Assembly: GCA_963816535.1 (NCBI GenBank)
Contig: CAWFKW010000006.1
Span: 434,001-498,000, forward strand
DNA: 64,000 nt
Direction: 5' to 3'
Origin: CAWFKW01 sp963816535
Lineage (GTDB): Bacteria; Bacteroidota; Ignavibacteria; Tepidaquicellales; OLB5
This document shows positions 8,414 to 16,621 of this stretch, one piece after another. Every line of letters begins with the position of its first letter. The first letter of the stretch is position 1. A program made the position numbers and the translations under genes. The notes under the pieces were generated by a model. It saw nothing but the letters and a program-made list of their open reading frames with translations. It made no database searches and had not been told where the DNA came from.

Positions 8414-9172
8414 ATGTCGGGTCATTCTAAGTGGTCAAAAATAAAACGTAAAAAAGGGGCGAACGATGCCGCGCGCGGCAAGATGTTCACCAAGATCATT
8501 AAAGAAATTACCGTAGCTGCGCGCCTTGGCGGCGGCGATACGGAAGGCAATCCGCGCCTGAGGCTTGCCGTTCAGAGCGCAAAAGCTGAGAACATGCCTT
8601 TGGATAATATCACGCGCGCTATCAAAAAAGGCACGGGCGAGCTTGAAGGCGTTAACTACGAAGAAGTTACTTACGAAGTTTACGGGCCGGGCGGCGTTGC
8701 GCTTATAGTGGAATCGCTTACCGATAACCGCAACAGGACGGTCGCCGACCTGCGTCATTTAATTTCGCGCAATAACGGGAATCTGGCGGAGTCGGGCGCC
8801 GTGAGCTGGAATTTCGTCCGCAAGGGAGTCATTACTATCTCCAAAGGTTCATTCACCGAAGACGACCTGATGAACGTTATACTTGATGCGGGCGCCGATG
8901 ACCTGGTACAGGAACCGGATTATTTTGAGGTCACGTGCACTGTTGAAAATTTCGGCAAGGTGAGCAAGGCTGTTGAATCATCGGGACTGGCGGGATTAAA
9001 AATTGAGCACGCTTCTTTGCAATACGTGCCGAAGACCACAACCAAAGTGGACGGCAAAGTAGCCGAGCAGACGCTGGGGCTCATAAGCGCTCTGGAAGAC
9101 AGCGACAACGTTCAGAATGTATATTCAAACGCCGATATAGATGAGAAGGTAATGGAACAAATAGGAGCCTGA
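8414..9172 (+). CDS. yebC: YebC/PmpR (TACO1-type) translation/regulatory protein
   Basis: Conserved YebC/TACO1 family protein, 252 residues, full length. The N-terminal signature MSGHSKWSKIKRKKGANDAARGK is diagnostic, followed by FTKIIKEITVAARLGGGD and NPRLRLAVQSAKAENMP. Family members have been described as DNA-binding regulators and, more recently, as factors relieving ribosome stalling at proline stretches; which applies here cannot be told from sequence. Its stop is 4 nt before the ruvC start, so it is co-transcribed with ruvC, the usual arrangement. Confidence 0.95.
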   Translation: MSGHSKWSKIKRKKGANDAARGKMFTKIIKEITVAARLGGGDTEGNPRLRLAVQSAKAENMPLDNITRAIKKGTGELEGVNYEEVTYEVYGPGGVALIVESLTDNRNRTVADLRHLISRNNGNLAESGAVSWNFVRKGVITISKGSFTEDDLMNVILDAGADDLVQEPDYFEVTCTVENFGKVSKAVESSGLAGLKIEHASLQYVPKTTTKVDGKVAEQTLGLISALEDSDNVQNVYSNADIDEKVMEQIGA

Positions 9173-9176
9173 GTTA

Positions 9177-9827
9177 ATGATCATTCTCGGAGTGGACCCC
9201 GGGACGCTTTTTACCGGGTATGCTGTTATAGGCGGAGTGAACGAGAAGCTCACGCTGCTTGAAAGCGGCGTTATTAAAATGCCGCCATCCAGCAAGCTTC
9301 CGATGAGATTAAAACAGATCTACGATAAGCTCGTCGAGGTGATAGAGATACATATCCCCGACGAGTTTGCTATTGAAACGGCTTTCTACGGGAAGAACGT
9401 GCAATCTACTTTGAAGCTTGGCCATGCGAGGGGAGTATCGATACTCGCGGCTGTTAACAAAGAAATTCCGACTGCGGAATATTCGCCGCGCGAAGTTAAG
9501 AAATCGGTTACCGGCGCCGGCAACGCATCCAAAGAACAGGTAAGGTATATGATCTGCCAGATATTCAAAATAAAAAAGCCGCCCAAACAGCTTGATATAT
9601 CGGATGCGATAGCGGTAGCAATGTGCCATCATAACAAATTATCAAATATAAAATCTTCCAAATACTCTTTGAATTGGAGTGATTACGTTGAGAAAAATCG
9701 CAACGCGGGTGAGAAGGCAGGGATGACTGATCAAATTGCAGAATCAAAATTTAATACCTCACCCCCCGACCCCCTTTCCATGTGGAGAGGGGGAGACGCA
9801 CCGCAGGTGCGGCGGGGGAGAGGTTAA
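9177..9827 (+). CDS. ruvC: Crossover junction endodeoxyribonuclease RuvC, C-terminus extended by a repeat
   Basis: Holliday-junction resolvase that cuts four-way junctions together with RuvAB. The catalytic acidic residues are visible: D7 in GVDPGT, E67 in FAIETAF, and two Asp near 140-143 in LDISDAIAVAMCHH. The conserved domain ends around residue 155. The product is 216 residues, longer than most RuvC proteins (about 160-190). The last roughly 25 residues (SPPDPLSMWRGGDAPQVRRGRG) are translated from a GC-rich palindromic repeat at about 9764-9825, so the tail is repeat-derived and probably not functional. ruvA starts 44 nt after the stop; ruvB is not in the window. Confidence 0.93.
   Translation: MIILGVDPGTLFTGYAVIGGVNEKLTLLESGVIKMPPSSKLPMRLKQIYDKLVEVIEIHIPDEFAIETAFYGKNVQSTLKLGHARGVSILAAVNKEIPTAEYSPREVKKSVTGAGNASKEQVRYMICQIFKIKKPPKQLDISDAIAVAMCHHNKLSNIKSSKYSLNWSDYVEKNRNAGEKAGMTDQIAESKFNTSPPDPLSMWRGGDAPQVRRGRG
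9764..9825 (+). repeat. GC-rich palindromic element inside the 3' end of ruvC
   Basis: CCCCCTTTCCATGTGGAGAG followed by GGGG forms an inverted repeat (CCCCCTTTCCA / TGGAGAGGGGG), then GCACCGCAGGTGC forms a second small hairpin. The element runs in frame to the ruvC stop. It matches a widely dispersed small-palindrome style in bacterial genomes that reads CTCACCCCC...GGGGGAGAGG. Confidence 0.6.
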
Positions 9828-9871
9828 GAAGGAGCAAGCTTAATTCAAGTGGCTATACACTTTTCGCTTAC

Positions 9872-10483
9872 ATGATTGAATATATAAAAGGTATATTAAT
9901 TTCAAAAAAACCGACGGACGCTGTTATTGAGTCCGGCGGGATTGGATATAATATCCATATTACCCTTGCTGCGTTTGATATGCTGGGCGGCGAGGGCGAT
10001 GAGGTAAGGATTATTACGCATCTGCATATTAAAGATAATCCGTTTGCGATGGTGTTATACGGGTTCACCAATGAGAATGAACGCGAATGTTTCAGACAGA
10101 TAATTTCCGTTTCCGGCATAGGTCCAAAGACGGCGCTGAGCATATTATCCGCTATTCCATATAAAGAATTTACGGAGCTTATTGCGCAGGGGAATTACCT
10201 GCCGCTTACTTCAATAACGGGAGTGGGAAAAAAGACGGCCGAGAGGCTCGCGCTTGAACTGAAAGATAAGCTGGTGAAATCCATCGGCGAAATGGCGATG
10301 CCTAACGTAATTGGCGGTAAATTTGCTGAGCTTGGCAGGGCGGCAGAAGTAATATCCGCGCTGGTTTCGCTGGGTTACAGCCGCCTGGAAGCTGACAGAA
10401 TGGTGAAAACAGTTTCATCCCGCAGCGGGTTTATGGAAATGCGGGTTGAAGATATTATAAAAGAAGTCCTTCGGGGAAAATGA
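9872..10483 (+). CDS. ruvA: Holliday junction DNA helicase subunit RuvA
   Basis: Junction-recognition subunit of the RuvABC branch-migration complex. From the ATG at 9872 the product is 203 residues, the normal size, beginning MIEYIKGILI like other RuvA proteins. It has an N-terminal OB-fold, two helix-hairpin-helix motifs (VSGIGPKTALSIL, ITGVGKKTAERLALEL) and a C-terminal RuvB-binding domain (ALVSLGYSRLEADRMV). The frame stays open upstream to 9782, but that stretch is translation of the repeat shared with ruvC and lacks family similarity, so I reject it. The TGA stop abuts the stop of purF on the other strand with no gap. Confidence 0.95.
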   Translation: MIEYIKGILISKKPTDAVIESGGIGYNIHITLAAFDMLGGEGDEVRIITHLHIKDNPFAMVLYGFTNENERECFRQIISVSGIGPKTALSILSAIPYKEFTELIAQGNYLPLTSITGVGKKTAERLALELKDKLVKSIGEMAMPNVIGGKFAELGRAAEVISALVSLGYSRLEADRMVKTVSSRSGFMEMRVEDIIKEVLRGK

Positions 10484-12025
10484 TCATTCTTCGAATTCCA
10501 TTTTTTCTATCTCCTCGATAGGCACGGGATAATTTTTGCTGAAGCAGGCGTCGCAGTACCCGATCTTTTCGCCGCCTTCATCTGTTCCCTGGGGTACTGA
10601 TTCGTGAAGCTTCTTAAGCGATAAGTACTCGACTGAATCAACCTGAAGTTCCTCTTTGATCTTTTCGAGGTCGGCGTCACATTGGTTTGCAATGAGTTCT
10701 TGCGGCGAGGGGAAATCCATCCCGTAATAACACGGCGAGATTATGGGAGGAGATGTAATTCGTAAATGAATAGATTTTGGCTTAGCTTCTTTAACAAGCT
10801 TAACCAGCATCTTAGCGGTGGTCCCGCGGACGATTGAATCGTCCACTATAACAACCACACGGTCTTTTAAAACTGATTTAACGGTATTGAACTTAGCCTT
10901 AACGCGTATCTCGCGGTTATTCTGCCCGGGTTGAATAAACGTTCTTCCGATATAATGGCTTCTTATGAGCCCAAGCTCAAGCTTGATGAACGGGTTTGTT
11001 TTGATGCTCTCGGTTAGGTAACCCAGCGTAGCGGTATTGCTGGAGTCAGGTACGCTTATGACCACAACTTTTTTATCTTCCTTTTCCGAATGCGGCGCGG
11101 GTTTTTCTATTGCCAGGTTTTTACCGAGCTTTCTTCTTACTTTATCTACCGTGTGCCCGAATATTGTGGAGTCAGGGCGAGAGAAATAAATGTATTCAAA
11201 TATACAGTGCCTTGTTTCCCCCGAGTTCTTTATAAAATATGATTTTTCTTTGCCGGTAGCGACGACTTCTTTATCTATCATAATAACTTCGCCGGCGCGG
11301 ATATCGCGCACATATTCGGCGCTGATAATATCGAACGCGCTGCTCTCGGAAGCAAACACATAGCTTTTCCCCAGCTTGCCCATGCACAGCGGGCGGATAG
11401 AATATGGGTCCTTGATAGCGAACAGTTTGTCATCAGCAAGAAGCACAATCGAATATGCGCCTTTGATCATCCGGCATGACTCCAGAATTTTGTCTATGAG
11501 CTCTTTCTGTTTTGAGCGCGCTATCAAATGCAGAAGTATTTCGCTGTCGGTGGTCGTCTGGAATATGGCGCCTTCGTTCTGAAGGTAATCCCTCAGATAT
11601 TTTGTATTGGTGAAGTTGCCGTTATGCGATATCGCAAAAAAGCCGTCTTTATAATTCACTTTGAAGGGCTGAATATTGCTGCGGCTATCCGATGCGCCTG
11701 TTGTCGAATAGCGGTTATGGCCGATGGCCGCTGTTCCCTTTAATACGTTTGCCAGAATATTCTGGTTGGCAAAAACATTAAGCACAATGCCGTGCCCTTT
11801 ATGGATATTGAACCGGTACTTGTTCTTTTCGGGAACGTATTCGGATGTGCATATCCCTGAGGCTTCCTGCCCGCGGTGCTGAAGGGCATGGAGCCCGTAA
11901 TATGTCATTACGGCCGCCTCGGGATGGTTGTATATCCCGAACACGGCGCAGTTGCTTTTTGGCTTATCGTCGCCGTCGAATGTATCTTTATTTTCTGAAT
12001 CCGGATCGTTATTGATAGCGTTCAT
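10484..12025 (-). CDS. purF: Amidophosphoribosyltransferase PurF
   Basis: First committed step of purine synthesis: PRPP plus glutamine gives phosphoribosylamine. Predicted 513 residues. The N-terminal Ntn-hydrolase nucleophile is Cys26 in SNCAVFGIYN, so a 25-residue propeptide would be removed. HALQHRGQEASGI and the RYSTTG/SHNGNFTN motifs belong to the glutaminase domain. VVIVDDSIVRGTT is the PRPP loop of the C-terminal domain. Cysteines in RHCIFEYIYFSRPDS and CDACFS suit the Fe-S-containing type. I start at the ATG at 12025; an open extension to 12130 would overlap the PHP gene and lacks family similarity. The gene is 5 nt downstream of the PHP gene and co-directional. Confidence 0.94.
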   Translation of the reverse strand: MNAINNDPDSENKDTFDGDDKPKSNCAVFGIYNHPEAAVMTYYGLHALQHRGQEASGICTSEYVPEKNKYRFNIHKGHGIVLNVFANQNILANVLKGTAAIGHNRYSTTGASDSRSNIQPFKVNYKDGFFAISHNGNFTNTKYLRDYLQNEGAIFQTTTDSEILLHLIARSKQKELIDKILESCRMIKGAYSIVLLADDKLFAIKDPYSIRPLCMGKLGKSYVFASESSAFDIISAEYVRDIRAGEVIMIDKEVVATGKEKSYFIKNSGETRHCIFEYIYFSRPDSTIFGHTVDKVRRKLGKNLAIEKPAPHSEKEDKKVVVISVPDSSNTATLGYLTESIKTNPFIKLELGLIRSHYIGRTFIQPGQNNREIRVKAKFNTVKSVLKDRVVVIVDDSIVRGTTAKMLVKLVKEAKPKSIHLRITSPPIISPCYYGMDFPSPQELIANQCDADLEKIKEELQVDSVEYLSLKKLHESVPQGTDEGGEKIGYCDACFSKNYPVPIEEIEKMEFEE

Positions 12026-12030
12026 CTTTT

Positions 12031-13119
12031 TTATTTGTTGTTTAAAACACGTATATGATTTGAAAAAATCCATCCTTTGCCGCCAAGCCAGCACTCGACC
12101 CTGTAGATACCGGGCAGCTTGATCTCCCACGCGCCTTCCATGGCGTGCAGCTGGCTTATCTGTTTCCCGTTGTGTATAAGCTTCATGACGGCTTCTTTAG
12201 GAAGCAGCGCCTTAAGTAAAACTCCGCCCCCGTCTGTAATTTCTATCCGGTCGCCCGTCATATAATTCTTTCCTTTGTACTCGCCGTAAAACCTGAATCC
12301 TTTGGCATTGCCGTGGTAGTAATTAGAAAAGAAACATCTTCCGGTCTGGAGCGATCTCAGAATATTTTTCTTTGAAATCTCGAAGGTTTTTTTATCGTTC
12401 TCTTTAATTTCATCGTCCATTAAAACGTGAGTTCTTATAGACTTGAACAAAACTTTATACGCGAAAATTTCGACTTCGAAAAAACCAAGTAAATTCTGCT
12501 TTAGGGCGTGAGCGTCAACGCCGCCGATGCCTGTGACGTGTTTTTTTACGGATGCCCTATCCCATCTTTCCATAGTTTTGGGGTTTGGCGCGATAATAGA
12601 TTTGAGGGGGTGCAGAAACCTGTCAAGCTTGTTTGTGTCATCAACGCCTTCGATCCACTCGCTCATATGATTCCAGACTTCAATGCCGGTAAATTCATCA
12701 GCTTCTTCATCGGTCCAAGGGTAAGGCGGATGTTCAGGCAAATGACTTCGGGTTTCATCAGGGTGCGCGATAAAACCAATTCCGCCTTTTTGGCCAATTA
12801 GCTTTACGTATTCTTTAGCCGGAAGCTTGCAGCCAAGCTCGCCTGATTCCAGTACAGTATATGAGCCTATAACTTCATCAACCCCGAATGCAAGGTAATG
12901 ATTTTTATTATCAACGTCGTTTACCTCATACCCAATTATCACCATCACGTTGTTGAGCCATTTTTCAAATCCGTCTGTTTTGGGCTTTAAAGTGTTATGA
13001 TCGGTCATCATGATAAAATCAAGCCCTGAATCATATGCAGCTTTCGCTATATCTTCTATCCTGCCTGTACCATCTGAATAAACGGAGTGAATATGCACTG
13101 CCCCAACATATTCGTACAT
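12031..13119 (-). CDS. PHP-domain metal-dependent phosphoesterase
   Basis: 362 residues with a PHP (polymerase and histidinol phosphatase) domain at the N-terminus. Motif I is VHIHSVYSDGTG near residue 9, motif II MMTDHNTL near 38 and a further metal-binding IAHPDE near 140, with GGVDAH near 200. These His and Asp residues bind two or three metal ions for phosphoester hydrolysis. The substrate is unknown. The C-terminal third looks like a beta-sandwich (LIHNGKQISQL, IYRVECW). It is upstream of purF with only 5 nt between, so the two form an operon; a link to nucleotide metabolism is inference. A -7 box lies at 13175-13182. Confidence 0.85.
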   Translation of the reverse strand: MYEYVGAVHIHSVYSDGTGRIEDIAKAAYDSGLDFIMMTDHNTLKPKTDGFEKWLNNVMVIIGYEVNDVDNKNHYLAFGVDEVIGSYTVLESGELGCKLPAKEYVKLIGQKGGIGFIAHPDETRSHLPEHPPYPWTDEEADEFTGIEVWNHMSEWIEGVDDTNKLDRFLHPLKSIIAPNPKTMERWDRASVKKHVTGIGGVDAHALKQNLLGFFEVEIFAYKVLFKSIRTHVLMDDEIKENDKKTFEISKKNILRSLQTGRCFFSNYYHGNAKGFRFYGEYKGKNYMTGDRIEITDGGGVLLKALLPKEAVMKLIHNGKQISQLHAMEGAWEIKLPGIYRVECWLGGKGWIFSNHIRVLNNK

Positions 13120-13174
13120 AAACTTTCTTGTGTTGTAATTTTATATTAACTTTGGAAGAAACGACCTTGAATTA

Positions 13175-13182
13175 CAAAGATA
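13175..13182 (-). promoter_or_regulatory. Putative -7 box (TATCTTTG) for PHP-purF operon
   Basis: On the minus strand TATCTTTG matches the Bacteroidota TAnnTTTG -7 element about 55 nt upstream of the PHP gene start. The -33 TTTG is poorly conserved here (CATTT), so the call is tentative. Confidence 0.4.
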
Positions 13183-13212
13183 ACTTTAATTGAATTTAAT
13201 AGAAATGACTAA

Positions 13213-13824
13213 TTGAAGGCGCTAAAAGGAAAATATCTCAGAAAATTAATTGTTGTTTCCTGCCTTGTTATGCTTACAGCCGGCCTTCATAACTCACGGG
13301 GACAGGTAAAGTCGCCTCACCCTGTTTTGAAATGGTCAACGTGGGCTTTGATGCAAGCCATACCGTCGTTCACTGTCTTCGAGGACAGGAACGTAAGCAA
13401 TTCGGGGTTAAGATTCGGGCTCCAATGGCAGGTTACTCCAATATCATATTCCTTCAACGCCAACAAATATGTTTCGAAATTCAATTTCTTTTTTATCGAG
13501 CCGGAGAAGAGATTTTCAGGTTCTTTTGAGTCATTTTTTGAACCGGAATTTGCGACAGGCGAATTCAAATATGCAGGCATAAAAAGATTCATGTATAAAG
13601 CAGGCGGCAGAGTTGTTCTGCCGGTGGCTCAAAGAGGCGAGTATCTTTCATTTTCCCTCGGCGCCGGATATTACAACCAACAAAATAACGATGGCAGAAA
13701 TATTGGCGGAGTAACTTATGAAGCGGCAGTATATTCGTTTTTCGGAATGCTGGGATTGAAATTTAATTATAATCAGAATGCGCCGAGCAAATATAACATT
13801 GGAATTTATATAAAGTATTTTTAA
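13213..13824 (+). CDS. Outer-membrane-like secreted protein
   Basis: 203 residues from a TTG start. The N-terminus has a basic region (MKALKGKYLRK) followed by a hydrophobic core (LIVVSCLVMLTAGL), a signal peptide probably cleaved after NSRGQ. The mature part has alternating polar and aromatic residues (SYSFNANKYVSKFNFFFIEP, YLSFSLGAGYY, FGMLGLKFNYN, YNIGIYIKYF) and ends in an aromatic residue, the pattern of a small outer-membrane beta-barrel. Family not recognised. It starts 10 nt before the next gene region and the metallo-beta-lactamase gene follows on the same strand after 10 nt, so they may be co-transcribed. Confidence 0.6.
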   Translation: MKALKGKYLRKLIVVSCLVMLTAGLHNSRGQVKSPHPVLKWSTWALMQAIPSFTVFEDRNVSNSGLRFGLQWQVTPISYSFNANKYVSKFNFFFIEPEKRFSGSFESFFEPEFATGEFKYAGIKRFMYKAGGRVVLPVAQRGEYLSFSLGAGYYNQQNNDGRNIGGVTYEAAVYSFFGMLGLKFNYNQNAPSKYNIGIYIKYF

Positions 13825-13834
13825 TAATATTGAG

Positions 13835-14812
13835 TTGAAGCATATCAGAGTAAATATTCTATTAGGAATTAGTCTATTCTTCCTGCTATTAAGCCAGTCG
13901 TGCAATATGTTCTATATTGCCGTAAGGAACGTCCCCATTTTTTTCGAGGCGCCTGAAAAGGTAAAGGATAAGATAAAGGATCCTATTAAGGATAATGTGC
14001 GGCTCTCGGTTTTGTGGATAGGGCACTCAACGCTGCTGATCCAGATGGATGATAAAGTAATTATAACCGACCCGTTTTTGACGGAAACAGTGGGCGAGTT
14101 TGCGCGGCGAGTAGTGGAGCCGGGAATTGATATTGACAACTTACCTAAATGCGATATTATATTGCTCTCACATTCACATTTTGATCACTTGAGCTTTGGA
14201 AGCCTGGATATAATAGAGAAGAAAAGTCCGGAAGCTGCGCTGGTTTTTCCTGAAGGAATGGAGAACCATCTGCCAAATTACAAATTTGATATGATCAGAA
14301 TGAAGAATAACGGCGGCTATTCATATGGGATAATAGGGGAAAGTAAGATAATTAAAGGGATTAAAGTCACAACTGTATATGCCCAGCATTGGGGCGGCAG
14401 GTATGGACTCGACGGATTTGTGTGGGCCGATAACGCTTATACTGGATTTATTATGGAATACAACGGCATGACAGTTTATTTTGCAGGCGATACAGGTTAT
14501 GATGACGAAAAATTCAAACAGCTTTCCGAAAAATTTAATATTGATGTTACGCTTATTCCTATTGGGCCATGCGCTGATTGCTACCAGTGCGGAACCAGGG
14601 GGCATGTTTTCCCGCCGGATGCGGTCATGATCTTTAAGGACCTGAAAGCAAAATGGATGGTACCGATCCATTACGGGACGCTGGAATTTGCTCAGGCAGA
14701 TCCGAATGAACCGCTGAAAGCTCTAAATAAAATAATCGAAGCGGACTCTCTGCAGGATAAAATAAATATTTTGAAGATAGGGGAGCAGAAGATTTATTAC
14801 AGCAATTATTGA
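13835..14812 (+). CDS. MBL-fold lipoprotein hydrolase (NAPE-PLD/UlaG-like)
   Basis: 325 residues. The N-terminal hydrophobic segment ends LLLSQSCNM, a loose lipobox, so it is probably a lipoprotein. The metallo-beta-lactamase fold is shown by LLSHSHFDHLS (zinc ligands), WIGHSTLLIQMDDKVIITDPF at the start of the domain, FAGDTGYDDE and VPIHYGTLEF near the C-terminus. The order and the IGHSTLLI motif match the NAPE-PLD/YtnP-like branch acting on phosphodiesters or related lipids; the substrate is not determinable. The start is a TTG at 13835, which places the basic KHIRVN ahead of the signal helix. Likely in one transcript with the preceding beta-barrel-like gene. Confidence 0.85.
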   Translation: MKHIRVNILLGISLFFLLLSQSCNMFYIAVRNVPIFFEAPEKVKDKIKDPIKDNVRLSVLWIGHSTLLIQMDDKVIITDPFLTETVGEFARRVVEPGIDIDNLPKCDIILLSHSHFDHLSFGSLDIIEKKSPEAALVFPEGMENHLPNYKFDMIRMKNNGGYSYGIIGESKIIKGIKVTTVYAQHWGGRYGLDGFVWADNAYTGFIMEYNGMTVYFAGDTGYDDEKFKQLSEKFNIDVTLIPIGPCADCYQCGTRGHVFPPDAVMIFKDLKAKWMVPIHYGTLEFAQADPNEPLKALNKIIEADSLQDKINILKIGEQKIYYSNY

Positions 14813-14850
14813 GATTCGATTTTAATCGAATCGAAATCCCGCTTGCGGGA

Positions 14851-14969
14851 CTAATGACTAATTACTAATGATGGAAGGCAGAAGGCAAAAGTAAAAAGGC
14901 AGAAGGCAAACGTGAAACTTGAAACGTGAAACGGCAAACGGAAGAAGGCAAAAGGCAGACGGCAAACTC
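14851..14969 (+). repeat. Heptamer repeat tract H5, 17 consecutive units
   Basis: 119 nt read as 17 heptamers without a single insertion or deletion. They drift gradually from CTAATGA/CTAATTA through CAGAAGG and CAAAAGT to GAAACGT, GAAACGG and CAAACTC. This is the longest of the nine tracts and the clearest evidence of a 7-nt register. It is preceded by an ATCCCGCTTGCGGGA palindrome near 14836. Confidence 0.85.
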
Positions 14970-15099
14970 AATAAGTGACAAGAAAAAACAAAACAAATAG
15001 CGGCGAGCCCGCTTTTGCAGGAATGACATATTGTATAAAAAGACAAAGCCCGCCATTTTAAAGCGGACTTTGGGGAGGTAGATGAGGGGAACAAAAAAC

Positions 15100-15315
15100 T
15101 TATATTCTTTTCCAGTGTCCCGGAATCCATACCAGTCTATGATGATGAGCGCGCCTGTAGCGACCATCTACCCAGACTGCCGGCCATAACGGACGGGGCA
15201 CAACCGGCGCGCCAATTACCACTTCAAAACGGGGACCGGCGAGCGCTGCATCTCCGGTTGCAAGAAAGGCAACAGTTAACATAATCACAGCTAGAATTGT
15301 TTTCGCGAATTTCAT
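15100..15315 (-). CDS. Small secreted YXWGXW-like protein
   Basis: 71 residues with a classical signal peptide (MKFAKTILAVIMLTVAFLA, cleavage near ALAG). The mature part is short and carries PLWPAVWVDGRYRRAHHHRLVWIPGHW, close to the YXWGXW/WVPGHW repeat proteins found in periplasmic or surface contexts. Function unknown. I chose the ATG at 15315 because GGAG lies at the correct distance upstream; the ATG at 15327 would overlap that SD site. It is a lone gene with no co-directional partner within 165 nt. Confidence 0.6.
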   Translation of the reverse strand: MKFAKTILAVIMLTVAFLATGDAALAGPRFEVVIGAPVVPRPLWPAVWVDGRYRRAHHHRLVWIPGHWKRI

Positions 15316-15492
15316 GCTTATCTCCATTAGAACTTAGTTTCTATTCTTCATTTGAGAGTTAGACATGATGTGAACGGAAAAGTTTAACCCCTTTCAGGTT
15401 TTGTTACATAAAATTACAAACGACGAATTATGCTTGTATTCGGCTGTTCTTAATGCAAAACGAGGTTTTTTAACAGGGAAGAAATTAAGATG

Positions 15493-16614
15493 CTATGTAA
15501 GCAGATGTTTAAGCTTAAATGAAAGATTGACAAGGATCAGCGGCAGCTGAACGTTCTGAGTAATTAACTTATCGGCTTCTTCAAGCTCGGTAATGATGCC
15601 GTATATATCTGAATTCGGATAATTTTTATTGAATTTGCGCAGGCGGTCGACAATATCGAAATTCGAAAGATTGGTCTCGTTTGAGTATTTTATTTTCATT
15701 AGATCTCTGAACCATGCATTCATGAAAAAAAGAAAATGACGCAGTTTATCTTTCTCGCTTTTTGATCCCATGTTACGGCTGATAAGAACCATTCCGGCGT
15801 AATCATCTTTCAAAGTAGCGACCAGATAATCTAAAACGGATTCTCTTATCTGAGTTATTCCTAATTCAAGCAGTTCAAGCGCCCGAGTATAACTTCCAAA
15901 GCTTAGTTTTGACGCAAGTTCAATTTCGCTCACAGCGTACCCGGCGCCGTTACTGATTATTTTGTTCTTTACCTGTTCTTCCGTAAGCGGTTCAAAAGAA
16001 ATATTCTGGCAGCGGCCAATAATAGTAGCCGGGAGCGAGCTGACCTTGGACGTTGTAAGTATAATCAGGCTCCGCCTGGGGGGTTCTTCAAGGACCTTCA
16101 GAAGCGAGTTTGCCGCTTCCTGCCTCATCTTTTCAGCTTCCGAAATAAGAAATACCTTGGTCGATGTTCCTGAAGAAGCCAAATAAATTTTGCTGACCAG
16201 TTCCCTGATGCTGTTAATGCGGATATTATTTGCGTTTGGGAGTTTTATCCTGTGATACGGGTCGGCGGCTTTCCGGTCAAGTTCTTCCAGGTACAGGTCA
16301 AAATCCGCTCCGCTTAAAGATTCAAGGGGGTCCGAGCCCGTTTGTTCAGAGCGCCCAGAAGGCAGCGCGCATATAAAACGCAACAGGTCAGATTTTAACG
16401 AATCTATCTTTTTACAGTTTTGGCAGACGCCGCAAGCCTCATCTCCGTTTTGGACGTTTGTACAATTGAGAAGTTTGGCAAACTCTATTGCAACGGCGTC
16501 TTTTCCAATTCCGTCAAGCCCCCGGAACAGGTATGCATGGGGGGCTTTGCCGCTCTTATAAACTGACCGAAGTTTGGAAATTACTTTTTCCTGTCCTGTT
16601 ATATCTTTCCACAT
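15493..16614 (-). CDS. holB: DNA polymerase III subunit delta' (clamp loader)
   Basis: AAA+ clamp-loader subunit delta'. It begins MWKDITGQEKVISKL, the usual start. FRGLDGIGKDAVA is a Walker A in which the usual Thr/Ser is Asp, as expected for the subunit that does not hydrolyse ATP. A Cys cluster (CTNVQNG...CGVCQNC) forms the zinc-binding module. AEKMRQEAANSLLKVLEEPP is the conserved DNA-clamp loader signature, and LTTSKVSSLPATIIGRCQ holds the SRC-like arginine-finger region. 373 residues. The frame extends 6 codons upstream to 16632, overlapping the Omp85 gene; the shorter start fits the family better. Confidence 0.88.
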   Translation of the reverse strand: MWKDITGQEKVISKLRSVYKSGKAPHAYLFRGLDGIGKDAVAIEFAKLLNCTNVQNGDEACGVCQNCKKIDSLKSDLLRFICALPSGRSEQTGSDPLESLSGADFDLYLEELDRKAADPYHRIKLPNANNIRINSIRELVSKIYLASSGTSTKVFLISEAEKMRQEAANSLLKVLEEPPRRSLIILTTSKVSSLPATIIGRCQNISFEPLTEEQVKNKIISNGAGYAVSEIELASKLSFGSYTRALELLELGITQIRESVLDYLVATLKDDYAGMVLISRNMGSKSEKDKLRHFLFFMNAWFRDLMKIKYSNETNLSNFDIVDRLRKFNKNYPNSDIYGIITELEEADKLITQNVQLPLILVNLSFKLKHLLT

Positions 16615-16621
16615 AACGCCG

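Noticed and set aside
9782..9871. N-terminal extension of RuvA
   Set aside because: Encoded by the palindromic repeat that also forms the RuvC tail; RuvA homologues start MIxYxxG at 9872.
12026..12130. N-terminal extension of PurF
   Set aside because: Overlaps the PHP gene and lacks similarity; the normal propeptide begins at 12025.
14851..14969. CRISPR or minisatellite array
   Set aside because: Units are 7 nt and drift continuously with no spacers; it fits the heptamer class instead.
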